From Phyto melanocephala (taxonomy: Eukaryota; Arthropoda; Insecta; Diptera; Rhinophoridae), in the NCBI GenBank assembly GCA_941918925.1, contig OW799233.1:143904223-143968222 (forward strand): 64,000 nucleotides of DNA, given 5' to 3'. A model generated the notes under the pieces. It ran no database searches, was not told where the DNA came from, and worked only from the letters and a program-made list of their open reading frames with translations. Of this stretch, positions 46,843 through 58,202 are shown in pieces (position 1 is the first letter of the stretch; the number at the start of each line of letters is the position of its first letter). A program made the translations under genes and the position numbers.

Positions 46843-47629
46843 AAACAAGTAACAGTGCTATATTCGGCCGTGCCAAATCTTATATACCCTTCACAACGTG
46901 TAGTCATGCAATAACAATTGTTTGTATCACCATTCATCCCATATAAAATACGTGCATACGTACACGTTAGAATAAATGTGGCATCGAATCCCAGCTGAGC
47001 CAAAAAAATTTTATTTTATTTTATTTAATATATTATTTATATTTTATAATTTTTTTTTTTATTTTTTTTTAAATTTTTTTAAAAAATTTTTTTAGAAAAA
47101 TTTTTTAAAAATTTTTTTAAATTTTTTTTTTAATTTTTTTTAAATTTTTTTTTTGTAGTTTTTTTTATTATTTTTTTTGTTGTTTGTTATATTTTTTTTT
47201 TTTTGGTAATTTATTTTGTTTGGTATGTTTTTTACATGTCTGTATGTATGTATGTTGTTGTTGTAATTGTGAAAAAAAACGAGGTGGTCGTGGTTTTTTG
47301 CTCATATCTCAGAAAGTTATGGGACGATTGTGCTGAATTTCAATAGCGATTCATTCCTGGATATTTCCAAGAGATTGATACCATATACAGATCTGAGGAA
47401 CATATAGTTGCTTCTAAAAGTTGATTTCAACCAACACACGGACAGACGGACAGACGGATAGACGGACAGACGGACAGACGGACAGACGGTCAGGGCTTAA
47501 TCGACTCCTCTATTCATAAGCTTTCAGAAAATATATACTTTATGGGGTCGGAAATGAAAATTGTAGAAATTACAAACGGAATGACAAAGCTATATATACC
47601 CTTGTGCACCACAGGTGAAGGGTATAAAA
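46843..47629 (+). mobile_element. DINE-1/Helentron-like repeat (subfamily H ends, D-type 3' part), internal inversion
   Basis: The 5' end matches subfamily H (AACAAGTAACAGTGCTATAT, TATACCCTTCACAACGTG). The 3' half matches subfamily D (CAGAAAGTTATGGGACGATT, CTTGTGCACCACAGGTGAAG, GGTATAAAAA). The middle, from the tRNA-like piece (46965-47001) through the T-rich tract to about 47235, lies in the opposite direction to that in 8940-9830. It holds a long (GACAGACG)n run (47438-47490). It may be a recombinant of two subfamilies. Confidence 0.75.
47438..47490. repeat. (GACG/GACA)n microsatellite
   Basis: An uninterrupted alternation of ACGGACAG units with one GATA variant. This is the GTCY-type repeat characteristic of DINE-1-like elements and is the longest example here. 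Confidence 0.9.
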
Positions 47630-47764
47630 ATGCCGTCAGAAACCAAATAGTAGATAATTTTTTCTTTATCCGCGTCTCTTTAGGTATATTTGTATCGAAT
47701 GAAAGGACTTGACTAGTACATTACATTCAATATTAAAGATCTAGTCGAAAATAATAAAGCAAAA

Positions 47765-48871
47765 TCTATATATATATATATATAAGTGAAACTCTGTGTG
47801 TGTGTGTTAGCTATATACTCCGAAACTGTAAAACCGATCGGACTCAAACTTTGACAAGTTGTTGTACACATACCAGGGAGTGTTTATGGGTGGAAAAAAG
47901 TGGGCGGGGCCACGCCCATAAAAATTAGTTATCAGTTTTAAGTACTTGCACTTGACCGATTTTTCTGAAACTTTGCACACATATCGAGCTGTCATGACTA
48001 AATAATTTTGTGATAGGAAAAGTGGGCGGGGCTACGCCCCTAAAAAAGTTTTAATTTTGAGGTACTTTCACTGGACTGATTTTTCTGAAACTTTGCACAC
48101 ATACTAAGCTGTCATAACCATATAATTTCGTGATTAGAAAAGTGGGCAGGGCCACGCCCACAAAAAAAGGTTATCATTTTGAGGTACTTGCACCAGACCG
48201 ATTTTTTTGAAACTTTGCACACATATCGAGCTGTCATGACTAAATAATTTCGTGATTAGAAAAGTGGGCAGTGCCACGCCCATAAAAACAATTATAATTT
48301 TGAGGTACTTGCACTAGTCCGATTCTTCTGAAACTTTGCAGACATATTGAGCTGTTATGACTTTACAATTTCGTGATTAGAAAAGTGGGCAGGGCCACGC
48401 CCATAAAAACAATTATAATTTTGAGGTACTTTCACTGGACTGATTTTTCTGAAACTTTGCACACATACTAAGCTGTCATAACCATATGATTTCGTGATTA
48501 GAAAAGTGGGCAGAGCCACGCCCATAAAAAAAGGTTATAATTTTGAGGTACTTGCACCAGACCGATTTTTTTGAAACTTTGCACACATATCGAGCTGTCA
48601 TGACTAAATAATTTCGTGATTAGAAAAGTGGGCAGTGCCACGCCCATAAAAACAATTATAATTTTGAGGTACTTGCACTGGTCCGATTCTTGTGAAACTT
48701 TGCACACATATTGAGCTGTTATATCTTTACAATTTCGTGATTAGAAAAGTGGGCAATGCCACGCCCATAAAAAAATTATAATATTTAGGTTTTCGCACTT
48801 ATATTCAATTAAAATTCAGAATGCATTTCGATTCATTAAGGGGCGTAGCAACGCGCGCCGGGTTTGGCTAG
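47765..48871 (+). mobile_element. Non-autonomous Helitron, copy D (longest array)
   Basis: Opens TCTATATATATATATATATA then AGTGAAACTCTGTGTGTG, followed by TTAGCTATATACTCCG. About eight ~121-bp units each contain a GTGGGC-RGGG/RTGCCACGCCCAT core, an AAACTTTGCACACATA word and a GAGCTGTCATGACTAAATAA word. It closes with GGGGCGTAGCAACGCGCGCC and GGGTTTGGCTAG. The flanks are A and T. Units alternate in subtypes, suggesting block duplication of two or more units (48010-48250 resembles 48370-48610). Confidence 0.8.
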
Positions 48872-51007
48872 TAGAGTATAATATTCAACTTGAAATCTAG
48901 GAAAGGTGAGGTCATTATACCTATGTACATGATGGGGAAGGGTTTTTTCTGATACGGCACTGCAGAATATATCACTGCTATTTGTTTATATTCCTAATAG
49001 GAAAAGTAAAAAGAAAAGGTTATAGGAAGGGTTTTATTATCAAAGTGCTGCAATGATATTATATACCTTGTCAAACAACATGCTCTAATGTGGCATAAGT
49101 TTTTACTAATTTAAAAAAAAATAAATAAAAATACTGATTTTTTCCATCGTATAACAAACGACAAATACAAAAATTCAATACCCTTCAACATGCTCGCGAT
49201 AATGTTAACGTAATGATGCATGTGTTTGTCTAAAAATGAAATTCTTTTTTGAAAATTTAACTTGATATTTAACAATTTTGCAAAGGTCATGATGCACGTT
49301 TATATTCAGATGGTACGAGTAGCAAAAAAACAATGTATGTATATCCCATATAAATATAAACTGCCACAGCTACCAACAGAGCCAACAACAAATATTTGTA
49401 CTCTTATAGTGTAAATTTGAACAGTTGTTCATGTCGATCTATGTTTAGATTATGTTTACATTTTTGCGCATTTTTATTTGCTTTACAATTTTAATCTTTT
49501 TTTTACTATTTTTATAATATTGCTTCTGTATGGCAGTACTAAAAATTGAGTCAGCAACAACTGTCGTTAGAAAAAAAAACATTTTATGTAAAATACTTAC
49601 ATATGTTTAAAATATTTTATTTTTAAGTACACAAAAATAATTTTTGGTTTAGGGAAAATATAGTTTTAGTTCGCTTTCTTTTTTGCTTTTTTGTATTAGT
49701 TGCCATTGTTTATGATTGTGGCATGGCAACTAGTTATTTGTAAAATTATAAGTAAAATATTTGTATATAAACAAAAATAACTTAGATGATATCGCGAAAT
49801 ATTGACAAGTTTTGACAGGACAATGAACACACAAAGTTGTGATTTGGCCTAGTTTAAAAATAAATTTTTTCTTTAGTGAAACACTTAAAAATGATTGATA
49901 AACTCAAAATTAAATGGCGAATAAATTCAACATAAATGCATAAATTAATCACAAAGTACTCAGAATATTATAGAATTTCATATCATAAAAATCGTCTACA
50001 CGTCTTTGCTAATATATACTCTTTTAGTAAAATTTTCCATAACCACTTTTCACAATATTTTATAAATTTCTTTTGTTAAATTTTCATTAATGCAGACATG
50101 GTTTTGGACTTGCTGGCGTAGAACTATGACTTTAAAAAATCCCATACAAAGAAATGCAATTGTAGTCAATCACAAAAATCACCGAAACGGTAGAGTTTAC
50201 GGCTAATTAACATGTGGAACAGTCCTCATGAAACTACATGCCATCCAAATTAATATGACCCAATTTATGCAGGCCTTGTCGATTATATTTTTTAAACGGA
50301 AAATATTGAAGCAAATTATATTGAAACAATTTTTTCTTTTTTTTTAACTGCTGATATACATATAAGTAAATAAGACATACTCTATTGCGCATTCGTAAAC
50401 AAACAATTTTAGCATTTCCATGTTTGCAATAAATTATGCGTAAGCACTGCCTTTGAAAAAAAAAAAAAAAAACAATTGGAAAGTCAGCTTGGAGACGTAG
50501 ATCTTAAATAAGATATTTTCTCAAATTTAGTTTAAACTTTGTGTTTGCTAATTTTATTTTATTTTATATATTTTTTTATAATATATATTTTTCTCCTCTT
50601 AATATTACACAGTATTTTTAATTTATTTATGTATAAGATATTAAATCTTATTGCTTTCATTTACTGCTTGTACCATATTTTATTTTGATAAGTTTCTTAG
50701 AAATTTTTGCGTATTCATTATTATGCCTTGAAAATGTGTTTTCTGTGTCATTCTATAAATAATTCTGTTCAAAATTTGTGTAAGTTGTTGTTTGTTCTTT
50801 TAATTATTAAGTATTCCTGGCTAATTCTTTTACCTATTTAGTGGTTTTTAATATATTTTTCTTGTTCTATTGTTGTTTCTGTATATATTGTAGATTGTGC
50901 CTAGAGTACTCAAATATTCAACATATAAGAAAAACCGGGTTTCAAAAAATCCTTAAAATCTGGTTTTCGAGTTAATATTTTTTTTTTATTTATTTTTATT
51001 TACATTT
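48872..51007. other. AT-rich block, no gene recognised
   Basis: Unique-looking sequence with no long ORF. A segment near 50100-50290 is somewhat less AT-rich (TGGACTTGCTGGCGTAGAAC), but shows no coding or repeat signature I recognise. A poly-A tract lies near 50456-50474. Confidence 0.45.
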
Positions 51008-51957
51008 GTAAAATGACCTCATTTTAGCATAGTCTAGATTATAGATTTAACGCTATACGCCATTTTGTTTTATTATTTTCAACGCTATCTTTAATTTTCT
51101 TACTTATCAAGCAATTTTATTTGTTACCCATATTTATGTGGTAGAAAAAAATATCCGCTTTTTTCTTTCGGACGGCACCTCGAATTTTACACTTTTTGAC
51201 AGATTACATAGATTGTTGTATTCTACTGGTAAAGAATTTTTATATGATACCAATATTGAGAGGCTTTTTAAATACAAGTTTTAACCCATATAAAAATTTA
51301 TTGTACGCAATTTTGTAGTTTTTTTTTAGTGTATTATATTCTTCCACTAAGGTTGTTTAAAGCTGAAAATCGCCTTTCGTTTGTAAATTTTAGAAAAACG
51401 CAGAAGTATTTGTATTTTGTTGCTTATATCTCAGTAAGTTTCAAACCGCTTTGTAAGATTTTCTTAGGAATAATTCCCAAGGTTATAGCCTGCAAATTCG
51501 GTTTAACTAGCGTGTCCAAAAATTATTTATAAGCTTGAGAAACATGATAAATTTAAAATATTATATATTCATATAATTTTTGCCTATAACTTTACCGATT
51601 AGTGACCGATTTGTTTAACATTTTTGATAAATCTAGAGAGATATCATATTTACAAATAGTAATCGAGCCAATAAATGCTAATTTTTGTGGTAAATATACA
51701 TAGGTAAATAAAATAGGCAGTCGTGTGCAATTGCTTACATATTAAAAGTTATTGGGCAATTGTGCTGGATGTAAATAGCACTTTATTATCGAATATTTTC
51801 ATAAAATTGATACCAGATACAGGTCTGTGTAACATGTAAGTGTCGTGAAAAGCTGATTTCAACCAACACAAGGGCAGACGGATATTGCTCAATTGACTCT
51901 CTATTCATAAGCTTTAAGAAAATAAAAACTTCATAGGTTAAAATCACAAAATAGGAA
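51008..51957 (+). mobile_element. DINE-like repeat (subfamily D), near complete
   Basis: It opens AAATGACCTCATTTTAGC, and contains ACGCCATTTTGTTTTATTAT, GATACCAATATTGAGAGGC, TTTAACCCATATAAAAATTT, GCTTATATCTCAGTAAGTTT, TTGCCTATAACTTTACCGAT and ATTCATAAGCTTTAAGAAAA. The hairpin end is lost. Confidence 0.65.
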
Positions 51958-53081
51958 AAGGATAAGTTGTGTAATTCTTGACTGTGTTGAGGAATTTCAA
52001 AATTTTTTAAATTTGTAGTACCAACGTTGTATGTATGGACAAGAACATATATATATATATATATAATCAAACAAAACTATCTGATATTGGCGAATAATTA
52101 GAAACATAATAATCGATTTCTCGAATGACTCAAAAATTTACAAATTTTAAAAACCGGTTTAAAAAAACCGGAAAAACAAATTTTCGGATCATTCGGAAAC
52201 CGGCTTTAAAAACTCTAATTGCACACATCAGCGTAAAAATTATACTTAACAAAAAAACTATTCTCCTTTAGTCTTATTTTGTATTGTAAAATGAATGACT
52301 TATAGTAGTATAATGAAAATAAATAAGCAAATTTTTTGTGATGTAAATAATTGATTGGCACAAAAGTGAACGAACGGCATTAACCTCATAAATTGATGGC
52401 TAAAAAATGATAAACAATTTTATATGTATATGTAATACATACATATACTTACCTATGTAAATTAGTAAAAGTTTTTATAAAAATAAAATCTTTGTTAAAA
52501 AGTAAATAAATTTTTTTGAAAAGAGCTACCAAATCCATTGTATGCTTGAAAAATGTAAGTCGATAATGCTCCAACTGATAAATCATATAGAAAATTAATT
52601 CAGTAGTAAGTTTAGTATATAATTTAACTGATAATTGAACAATGTTAGTGATTTTTCACTTCAATGACAATTTTTAAAGGCAATTTATATTGTTGATAAA
52701 AAAAGTAAATTTTATTATCGCTTACCCCATTAGCTTTATTTACACTCAATATTACTTGTGAGTTGAAATAAATTTATACATCAAAAAGAATTCCAAGATC
52801 CAGAAAGGAGTCAATATCATTTAATTTTTTAATTTTTAAGAAAGTAATCATTTAAAGCAGAAAGTATTAGACTTTCATTTTGTTAAATTAAATTTCATGA
52901 GCTTTGCCGTACACGAATAGAAGAAGTTGTTTAAAGCGGTTTAAAATTCACACACCACAGCAACACACCAGAGCAACAGACATATACTTCTATTATTTGC
53001 ACTACTTTTTTTCCTCCGTTTACTTCTCTTGGAAGTATTGGGTTTTCTCAGAACATCTTGTTTAGTCTTGCTTTCGTTTGT
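51958..53081. other. AT-rich block, no gene recognised
   Basis: Includes AAAACCGGTTTAAAAAAACC near 52150, similar to words near 28500, and otherwise unstructured AT-rich DNA. Confidence 0.45.
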
Positions 53082-53090
53082 TCCGTTTAT
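53082..53090 (-). repeat. SINE target duplication, tail side
   Basis: TCCGTTTAT, identical to 53380-53388 at the head side of the SINE. Confidence 0.75.
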
Positions 53091-53379
53091 CTCTTTTTGT
53101 TTTTTATCGTAGGGAGATGATTATTGATAATGAGGAGATGATCTATTGCAGCCAGGATGATGGAGCCGCCTTGGTTAGAAACCACGATTCCGTTGGTTAG
53201 AAACAACGATTCCATATGATTGTGAGGTGGTTCCTTTTTCCTGTAGGCGATTCTGACTTTTCGTTGATACCAAGTGCGTGTTGGAACGTTAATGAACATT
53301 TTTTATCTCTCCCAGGACTCGAAGCTAGGTCCTTTAGTTTAAATTTTGATTCTCTTACCGCTACCACTACACCATACAA
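53091..53379 (-). mobile_element. tRNA-derived SINE, about 289 bp
   Basis: On the minus strand it begins ATTGTATGGTGTAGTGGTAG followed by CGGTAAGAG, a good Pol III A box (TGGTGTAGTGG). It then shows CTAGCTTCGAGTCCTGGGAG, a B box of the GGTTCGANTCC type. These are spaced like the internal promoter of a tRNA, but the flanking stems needed for a real tRNA are absent. A tRNA-unrelated body follows, and it ends with an A-rich tail (CGATAAAAAACAAAAAGAG). Nine-base duplications flank it. SINEs of this type are copied by a LINE reverse transcriptase; no partner LINE is recognised here. ORFs at 53087-53479 are incidental. Confidence 0.75.
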
Positions 53380-53388
53380 TCCGTTTAT
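53380..53388 (-). repeat. SINE target duplication, head side
   Basis: TCCGTTTAT, identical to 53082-53090. Confidence 0.75.
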
Positions 53389-53569
53389 TTATTACTTCAC
53401 CTTTAGCGCTCAATATCGCAAACGAACTAAGTTCAGCATATTAACCTGCACAAACTCTATCATTTATATACTTTCTTAAATAGGTGTTAATGGCTGACGA
53501 GATTATTCATACAATTTCAACAAAAAGAATTTTTATAATAAACATGTAAGAGCGCTTTATTCGACCATG

Positions 53570-53785
53570 ATAAGTACTTACACGAGTCCCTATTTGTAAG
53601 CGAGGGTGGTAAGTACTTATTTAACTCCCTATTTGTAAGTCAGAGTGGTAAGTACTTGCCTCCAATGACATCACCGTCTTAAAATAATGGCTTTAGATGC
53701 CAAATTGTAAGTATTGAAGAACTGTTTTTTTTTTTAGTACATTCAACTCTTTATTTTGTAAAGAGAGTTTTTGCTGGGAAGGTAC
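53570..53785 (-). mobile_element. Partial inverted copy of the ATWACCCAG MITE
   Basis: Complementary to 10614-10830: GAGTCCCTATTTGTAAGCGA, ATGACATCACCGTCTTAA, ATGCCAAATTGTAAGTATTG and TTTTTGCTGGG. AAGTACTTA motifs are repeated here. The other end is missing. Confidence 0.55.
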
Positions 53786-53834
53786 ATATTTTATATACAC
53801 GTAAAAAATTGATAGAATTTCTATAGGAGCTGTA

Positions 53835-54105
53835 AAATCTGACTTTGGGAAAAAACAGTGACAGTTTTATATCTCAGCTCGTAACATACCCACATAACTG
53901 ATTTTCAATAGCAACATTTTCGAAAGCATGTCTGATAAATTGATTCGGAAATATATGTGTGGATTTTAAAAAGTTGATTTTAACATATGTATACACGGAA
54001 AGTTGAACAGACTGACTTAGCTATTTATACTTTATGATTATTATAGCAATTACAAACGAAATGGCAAACTTTTATATATACTCTTGTATGAAGGGTATAA
54101 AAAGA
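53835..54105 (+). mobile_element. DINE-like repeat (3' part), diverged
   Basis: Shows TTTTATATCTCAGCTCGTAA, CTGATTTTCAATAGCAACAT, TTGATTTTAACATATGTATA, AATTACAAACGAAATGGCAA and CTTGTATGAAGGGTATAAAA. Relationship to subfamily D or H is uncertain. Confidence 0.55.
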
Positions 54106-54137
54106 CTCAAGTTTTTTCTTTTTTAGTTTTAGATATA

Positions 54138-54861
54138 CAATCGTGTCTGGATATAGTGAACACCCGATATCGTGAACAGCTCCATATAGTGAACACCAGA
54201 ATTTTTGCATGGAGTACTCTAAATAGTGAAAATCTCTAATAGTAAACAAAATTTTGAAGACAACAATCTCTCGATCTCAACCCGATTGAGAACATGTGGA
54301 TGATTGTAAAACGAAATATTGGCAATAATGTATTCCGAAATAGTGATAAAATTTTCATCCAGTTAAAAAAGCAGTTGAATGAATTTTCTGACGATTTTAT
54401 TAAAAATTTCATTGCCTCAATGCCTAAGAGGTGTTCAGAAGTTATAAAAAATAGTGGCTACACTTCCAAATACTGAGCAATAAAATCATTTATTGTATTT
54501 TCTGTTAATAACTCACAGAATTGCAAATGTTTTGAACACCTGCATTTTGTACACATCCATTATTATTAATTCTGTTGTTGTTTTAATTTAACGTTATTAC
54601 TTTTTTTTAATTGTTTAACAAAAAACAATGTATGAAGATATTATAAAAAATAAATTTAAGTAACTTGGTGTTATTTGAACAAAATAAATCAAAGAAAATT
54701 ACAAACGCAATCCCAGTTTCAAATGTTTTGACCAGTACTGTATGTATTTTTAGTAAATAAAACGAGTTTTTGAACAAAAATTTCAACCTTGATATAGAGA
54801 ACAACCTGGATACTATGAACAAGTCTTGCACAAATTAGTTCACTATATCCAGACACGACTG
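54138..54861. mobile_element. Small DNA transposon carrying a Tc1 3' fragment
   Basis: The ends read CAATCGTGTCTGGATATAGT and, on the complement, CAGTCGTGTCTGGATATAGT, both continuing GAAC. TA lies on each side (54136-54137 and 54862-54863). The word ATAGTGAAC and close variants recur four to five times next to the left end and twice near the right end. The centre (54258-54739) is a 5'-truncated Tc1 element ending in its own terminal repeat. This is a 724-bp composite and likely non-autonomous. Confidence 0.75.
54258..54476 (+). pseudogene. Tc1 transposase C-terminal fragment
   Basis: One open frame reads QQSLDLNPIENMWMIVKRNI and continues to SMPKRCSEVIKNSGYTSKY with a TGA stop at 54474-54476. 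LDLNPIENMW contains the catalytic Glu motif of Tc1; the rest matches the usual Tc1 C-terminus ending in KY. Everything upstream is missing, including both Asp residues. The break is sharp at about 54258, where the host element's repeats stop. 3' DNA continues to GTTTTGACCAGTACTG at about 54739, matching the CAGTACTGGTCAAAAC ends of a known Tc1 group (from memory). Confidence 0.8.
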
Positions 54862-54863
54862 TA

Positions 54864-57519
54864 ATGCTCTTAGAAAGTATATGTATGTGTATCGTCTTTG
54901 CATTGACTGCTTAAATTTGTTAAACTATTTTATCCTAATTTTCTTATAAAGATAAAACATTCTGAACTCTTTTATCTTTGTCTAACTTAACATACATATT
55001 ATTATCATATTTATGTTTGGGGGTTTTCCGATTTACCTTATACATTGTGTTTCTTTAAATGATTAAAATTTTTACAACGTATTTACAAGAAGTCTTAAGT
55101 GTCGTAATGTCATAATTTCCTAAAAGTTAGAAAATGCTTGTAAAGTATTATATTGTTGGTTGTAAAATTTTTAAACCGTTTTTAAAATTTAAAAAAATAT
55201 ATGACAATATGAGTCTTAGGACACTTTGTGAATTCATTAAACATGTTATGCCTTAATTAACTAACACTCTATTTTTCTTGTTTAACTTTATTGCAGGTAT
55301 GTTGTGCTAAATTTACTAAAATACCAGAAATGTAAGTTTTTAGAAGTAAATGGATTTTAAAATGCTACATAAAGGTTAAAGACAAATATTAAGTCAAAAG
55401 ACGTGAACACGGTTTTATTGTATAAATTTAAATGTAGGCAAAATGTTAATCTGAGTGAGTGATTAAAAAAACTAATAATTAAATGTTTAATCATGATTAA
55501 ATTTAAATGATTAACGATTAAAAACAATTAATTGTAATTTAAATTTTTGTTTACACACTTTTTGCTGCCCTGAAACTAAAAGCCAATTCGCTGAACACAA
55601 AACTGCACTACACAAAAAAATTAAATTTTTAAATTTTTGAAAATGAAAATATTAATATATTATATATTATTCAGATATATCTGCAACTACTGAATAAACG
55701 AAAAATAATGACTGCATAGCTTTAACACAATTTTAAAAAATTTCGAATTTTATTTTAAACAAATTGGACAAACTTTTCGCAAGTTATACTAATATATGTC
55801 GTATACCTCCCACTGTTTTTTTACATAATAACATAATAAAAAAAAACAAACATGATGCCGATTACAATATTATTACTAAATCACAATTAATTTTGTTAAA
55901 GCGTTTACCGATTAAATTGTTTATCACGATTAATCTTAATTTGATAATTTGTATTTCAATTTATAAATCGTAAAAAAAAATTAATTTATTATTATTAACA
56001 CTGATAAGTTTTGAAGCTATGTATTTTTTGTGGCTATTAATGCTATAAGTACTATAAAATAATGAGTATTTATTACACAATTTCAAAAATATTTTACTGT
56101 GAACGTAATTAAATACCTAATTAACGCACATATTATTGTATTACCATGTTAAAGAATAAAGAAAAGAAGTGGAGAAAATTCTAACAAACTTTGTACCTTT
56201 TAGCTTAACTAATTTTATTACTTAACATTTAAATGTTAGTAATCTATACTTTCCAACTGAATCAGCAAAATATATAGAAAAAGAAAACGCACAAATATAA
56301 ATACATTCGAACATAAATATATTTTTACTTGTTTATACAAGTGTGGATGTAAATTTAAAATTATGAAATAATTTTTTACTAGGAAAGTGTAAGGTGTAGT
56401 TTATGAATTCTTGGTATATAAATTTAGAACACGAGTTCAATAAAGTTCATATACTTAAATGAAACCCTAAAAATGAGAAATGGTAATAAACGGATGAATT
56501 AAAAAAAAAAACGGAAATAGCAAATGACGACAACTTTCTAACACAGCAATAAACAACCATTGGATTGGGTATTTATGTTACGATTGTATATATGTACCTA
56601 ACAGAGCTGTTAACGAATGATTCTTTTTGTTAATGAAACTGTGAATTATGCTGTCAATGAAATTACATATTTTTAATTTTGTCAAAAACATAAATTTAAT
56701 TAAAAATTAATGAATTTAACATAAATTAAAAATTCTTGTATCTATTGATTTCACTTAAAAAAGAATTGAATTAAAATATCAATGTATTCAGCTCTGCTGA
56801 CGTTTATCAAAACAATACAATATGCTAATAATATTAATAAATGTTTTTAAATATTTAAAATCTAACAATAATTAGTAATTAGTTAGCAGCTTAGTATCCT
56901 AACTAAAAGATTAATGAAATATTGAAGTGCAATTCCTTACCAACACATTTTTGATCTTTGAGATGAAATAAATGTATTCGAGACTATCCAAATCATGATA
57001 AATTCATTAAAATGTTAATTTCATTGCCAAATAAATACTTTAAAAGTTGGCTACTTCATTGTGTATTAAAAAATAAATTTAAATCATTCGTTTACACCGC
57101 TGGTGTATAAGTATGTATGTACTAGTAATACACGTTTACACAGTTAGTCAGTTTCTAACTTTAGCCATTTGTTGCCCAACAAATAATATTGATATTTACA
57201 TCACTGTTTAACCCAGGGTTATATTTTCAGTTAGAATTTTCTTAAATAAGATTTTAAAACCATTTCAAAAATCTTACTCAAATCCTTGTCTTACACCTGA
57301 CACTTTACTGTATTCATAGTTCTTATTGTGGTATTATAAAAATAAAGATGTTTATTAATTGTGACAATACGATACTTTGCACTTCTTACAAATACATTAA
57401 TTGTGTTTTTGATGCCACAAACATAATATTTGTGACAAAAAAGGAATAACTGCTTAAGTCGACATAAGATTAAATTGATATAAGCACGCCATTGTAATTC
57501 CACCCTCAGGCGAATTGTC
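54864..57519. other. AT-rich block containing one candidate micro-exon
   Basis: Mostly unique-looking AT-rich DNA. Words built on GATTAA/TTAATC are repeated on both strands near 55455-55545 and 55850-55935 and may be the two ends of a small unclassified element. ORFs at 55764 and 57291 show no family resemblance. Confidence 0.4.
55297..55331 (+). other. Candidate 35-nt micro-exon
   Basis: Acceptor TTCTTGTTTAACTTTATTGCAG and donor GAAAT|GTAAGTTTT flank 35 bases that read VCCAKFTKIPE in the first frame. Splice signals are good, but no homology is recognised and the exon is short enough to be chance. It is not phase-compatible with 30639-30696. Confidence 0.2.
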
Positions 57520-58202
57520 AATTGAGTTTGAATTTTTACGTAGTTAACTGTATTCTACTAGTCAAGCTCTTTACCCCTCAATATGGGTATCAATATTGAG
57601 GGGGTTAAAAAAATTTGATTTGCCATTTTGTATCAGACGCCATCTTGGATTTTACACTTTTTTATAGGTTACTGTATTCTACTTATCAAACCATTTCATT
57701 TGATACCAATATTGAGGGGGTTCAAGAAGTTACATTTTAAAATACCAGATTTGACCCATATAAAAATTTATTGTCCGCCATTTTGTAGTGGCGACCTATG
57801 CTATAAATAGTAGAATAGGTACCTATAAATTATTCTATGGCTGAAAATTTTATTTTTGGTGGCAAAAATAGGGGAAAAAAACAGAGGCAGTCTTGTTTAT
57901 TTGCTCATATCTCAGAAAGTTATGGGGTGATTGTGCTGAATTTCAATAGCGATTCATTCCCGGATATTTCCAAAAGATTTAAACCATACACAGATCTGAG
58001 GAACATATAGTTGCTTTTAAATGTGATTTCAATCAACACACAGACAGACGGGAAGACAGACAGACGGCTTAATCGACTCCTATAAATATTCATAAGCTTT
58101 CAGAAAATATATACTTTATGGGGTCGGAAATGAAAATTGTAGAAATTACAAACGGATGACAAAGCTATATATACCCTTGTGCACCACAGGTGAAGGGTAC
58201 AA
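57520..58202 (+). mobile_element. DINE-like repeat (subfamily D), best-preserved 3' end
   Basis: Contains GTATTCTACTAGTCAAGCTC, CAATATTGAGGGGGTT (twice), GACGCCATCTTGGATTTTAC, TTTGACCCATATAAAAATTT, CTCATATCTCAGAAAGTTAT, ATTCATTCCCGGATATTTCC, CAGACAGACGGGAAGACAGA and CTTTATGGGGTCGGAAATGA. It ends in hairpin TATATACCCTTGTGCACCAC...AGGTGAAGGGTA. The segment from the ATTGAGG word appears duplicated, so the 5' part is rearranged. Confidence 0.75.

Noticed and set aside
47438..47490. CRISPR-like or other regularly spaced array at the GACAGACG run
   Set aside because: It is an uninterrupted microsatellite with no spacers, inside a eukaryotic transposon.
53091..53379. A genuine tRNA gene at the A- and B-box motifs
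   Set aside because: Acceptor and anticodon stems cannot be formed, the spacing contains extra sequence, and the flanking duplications indicate a retroposed SINE.
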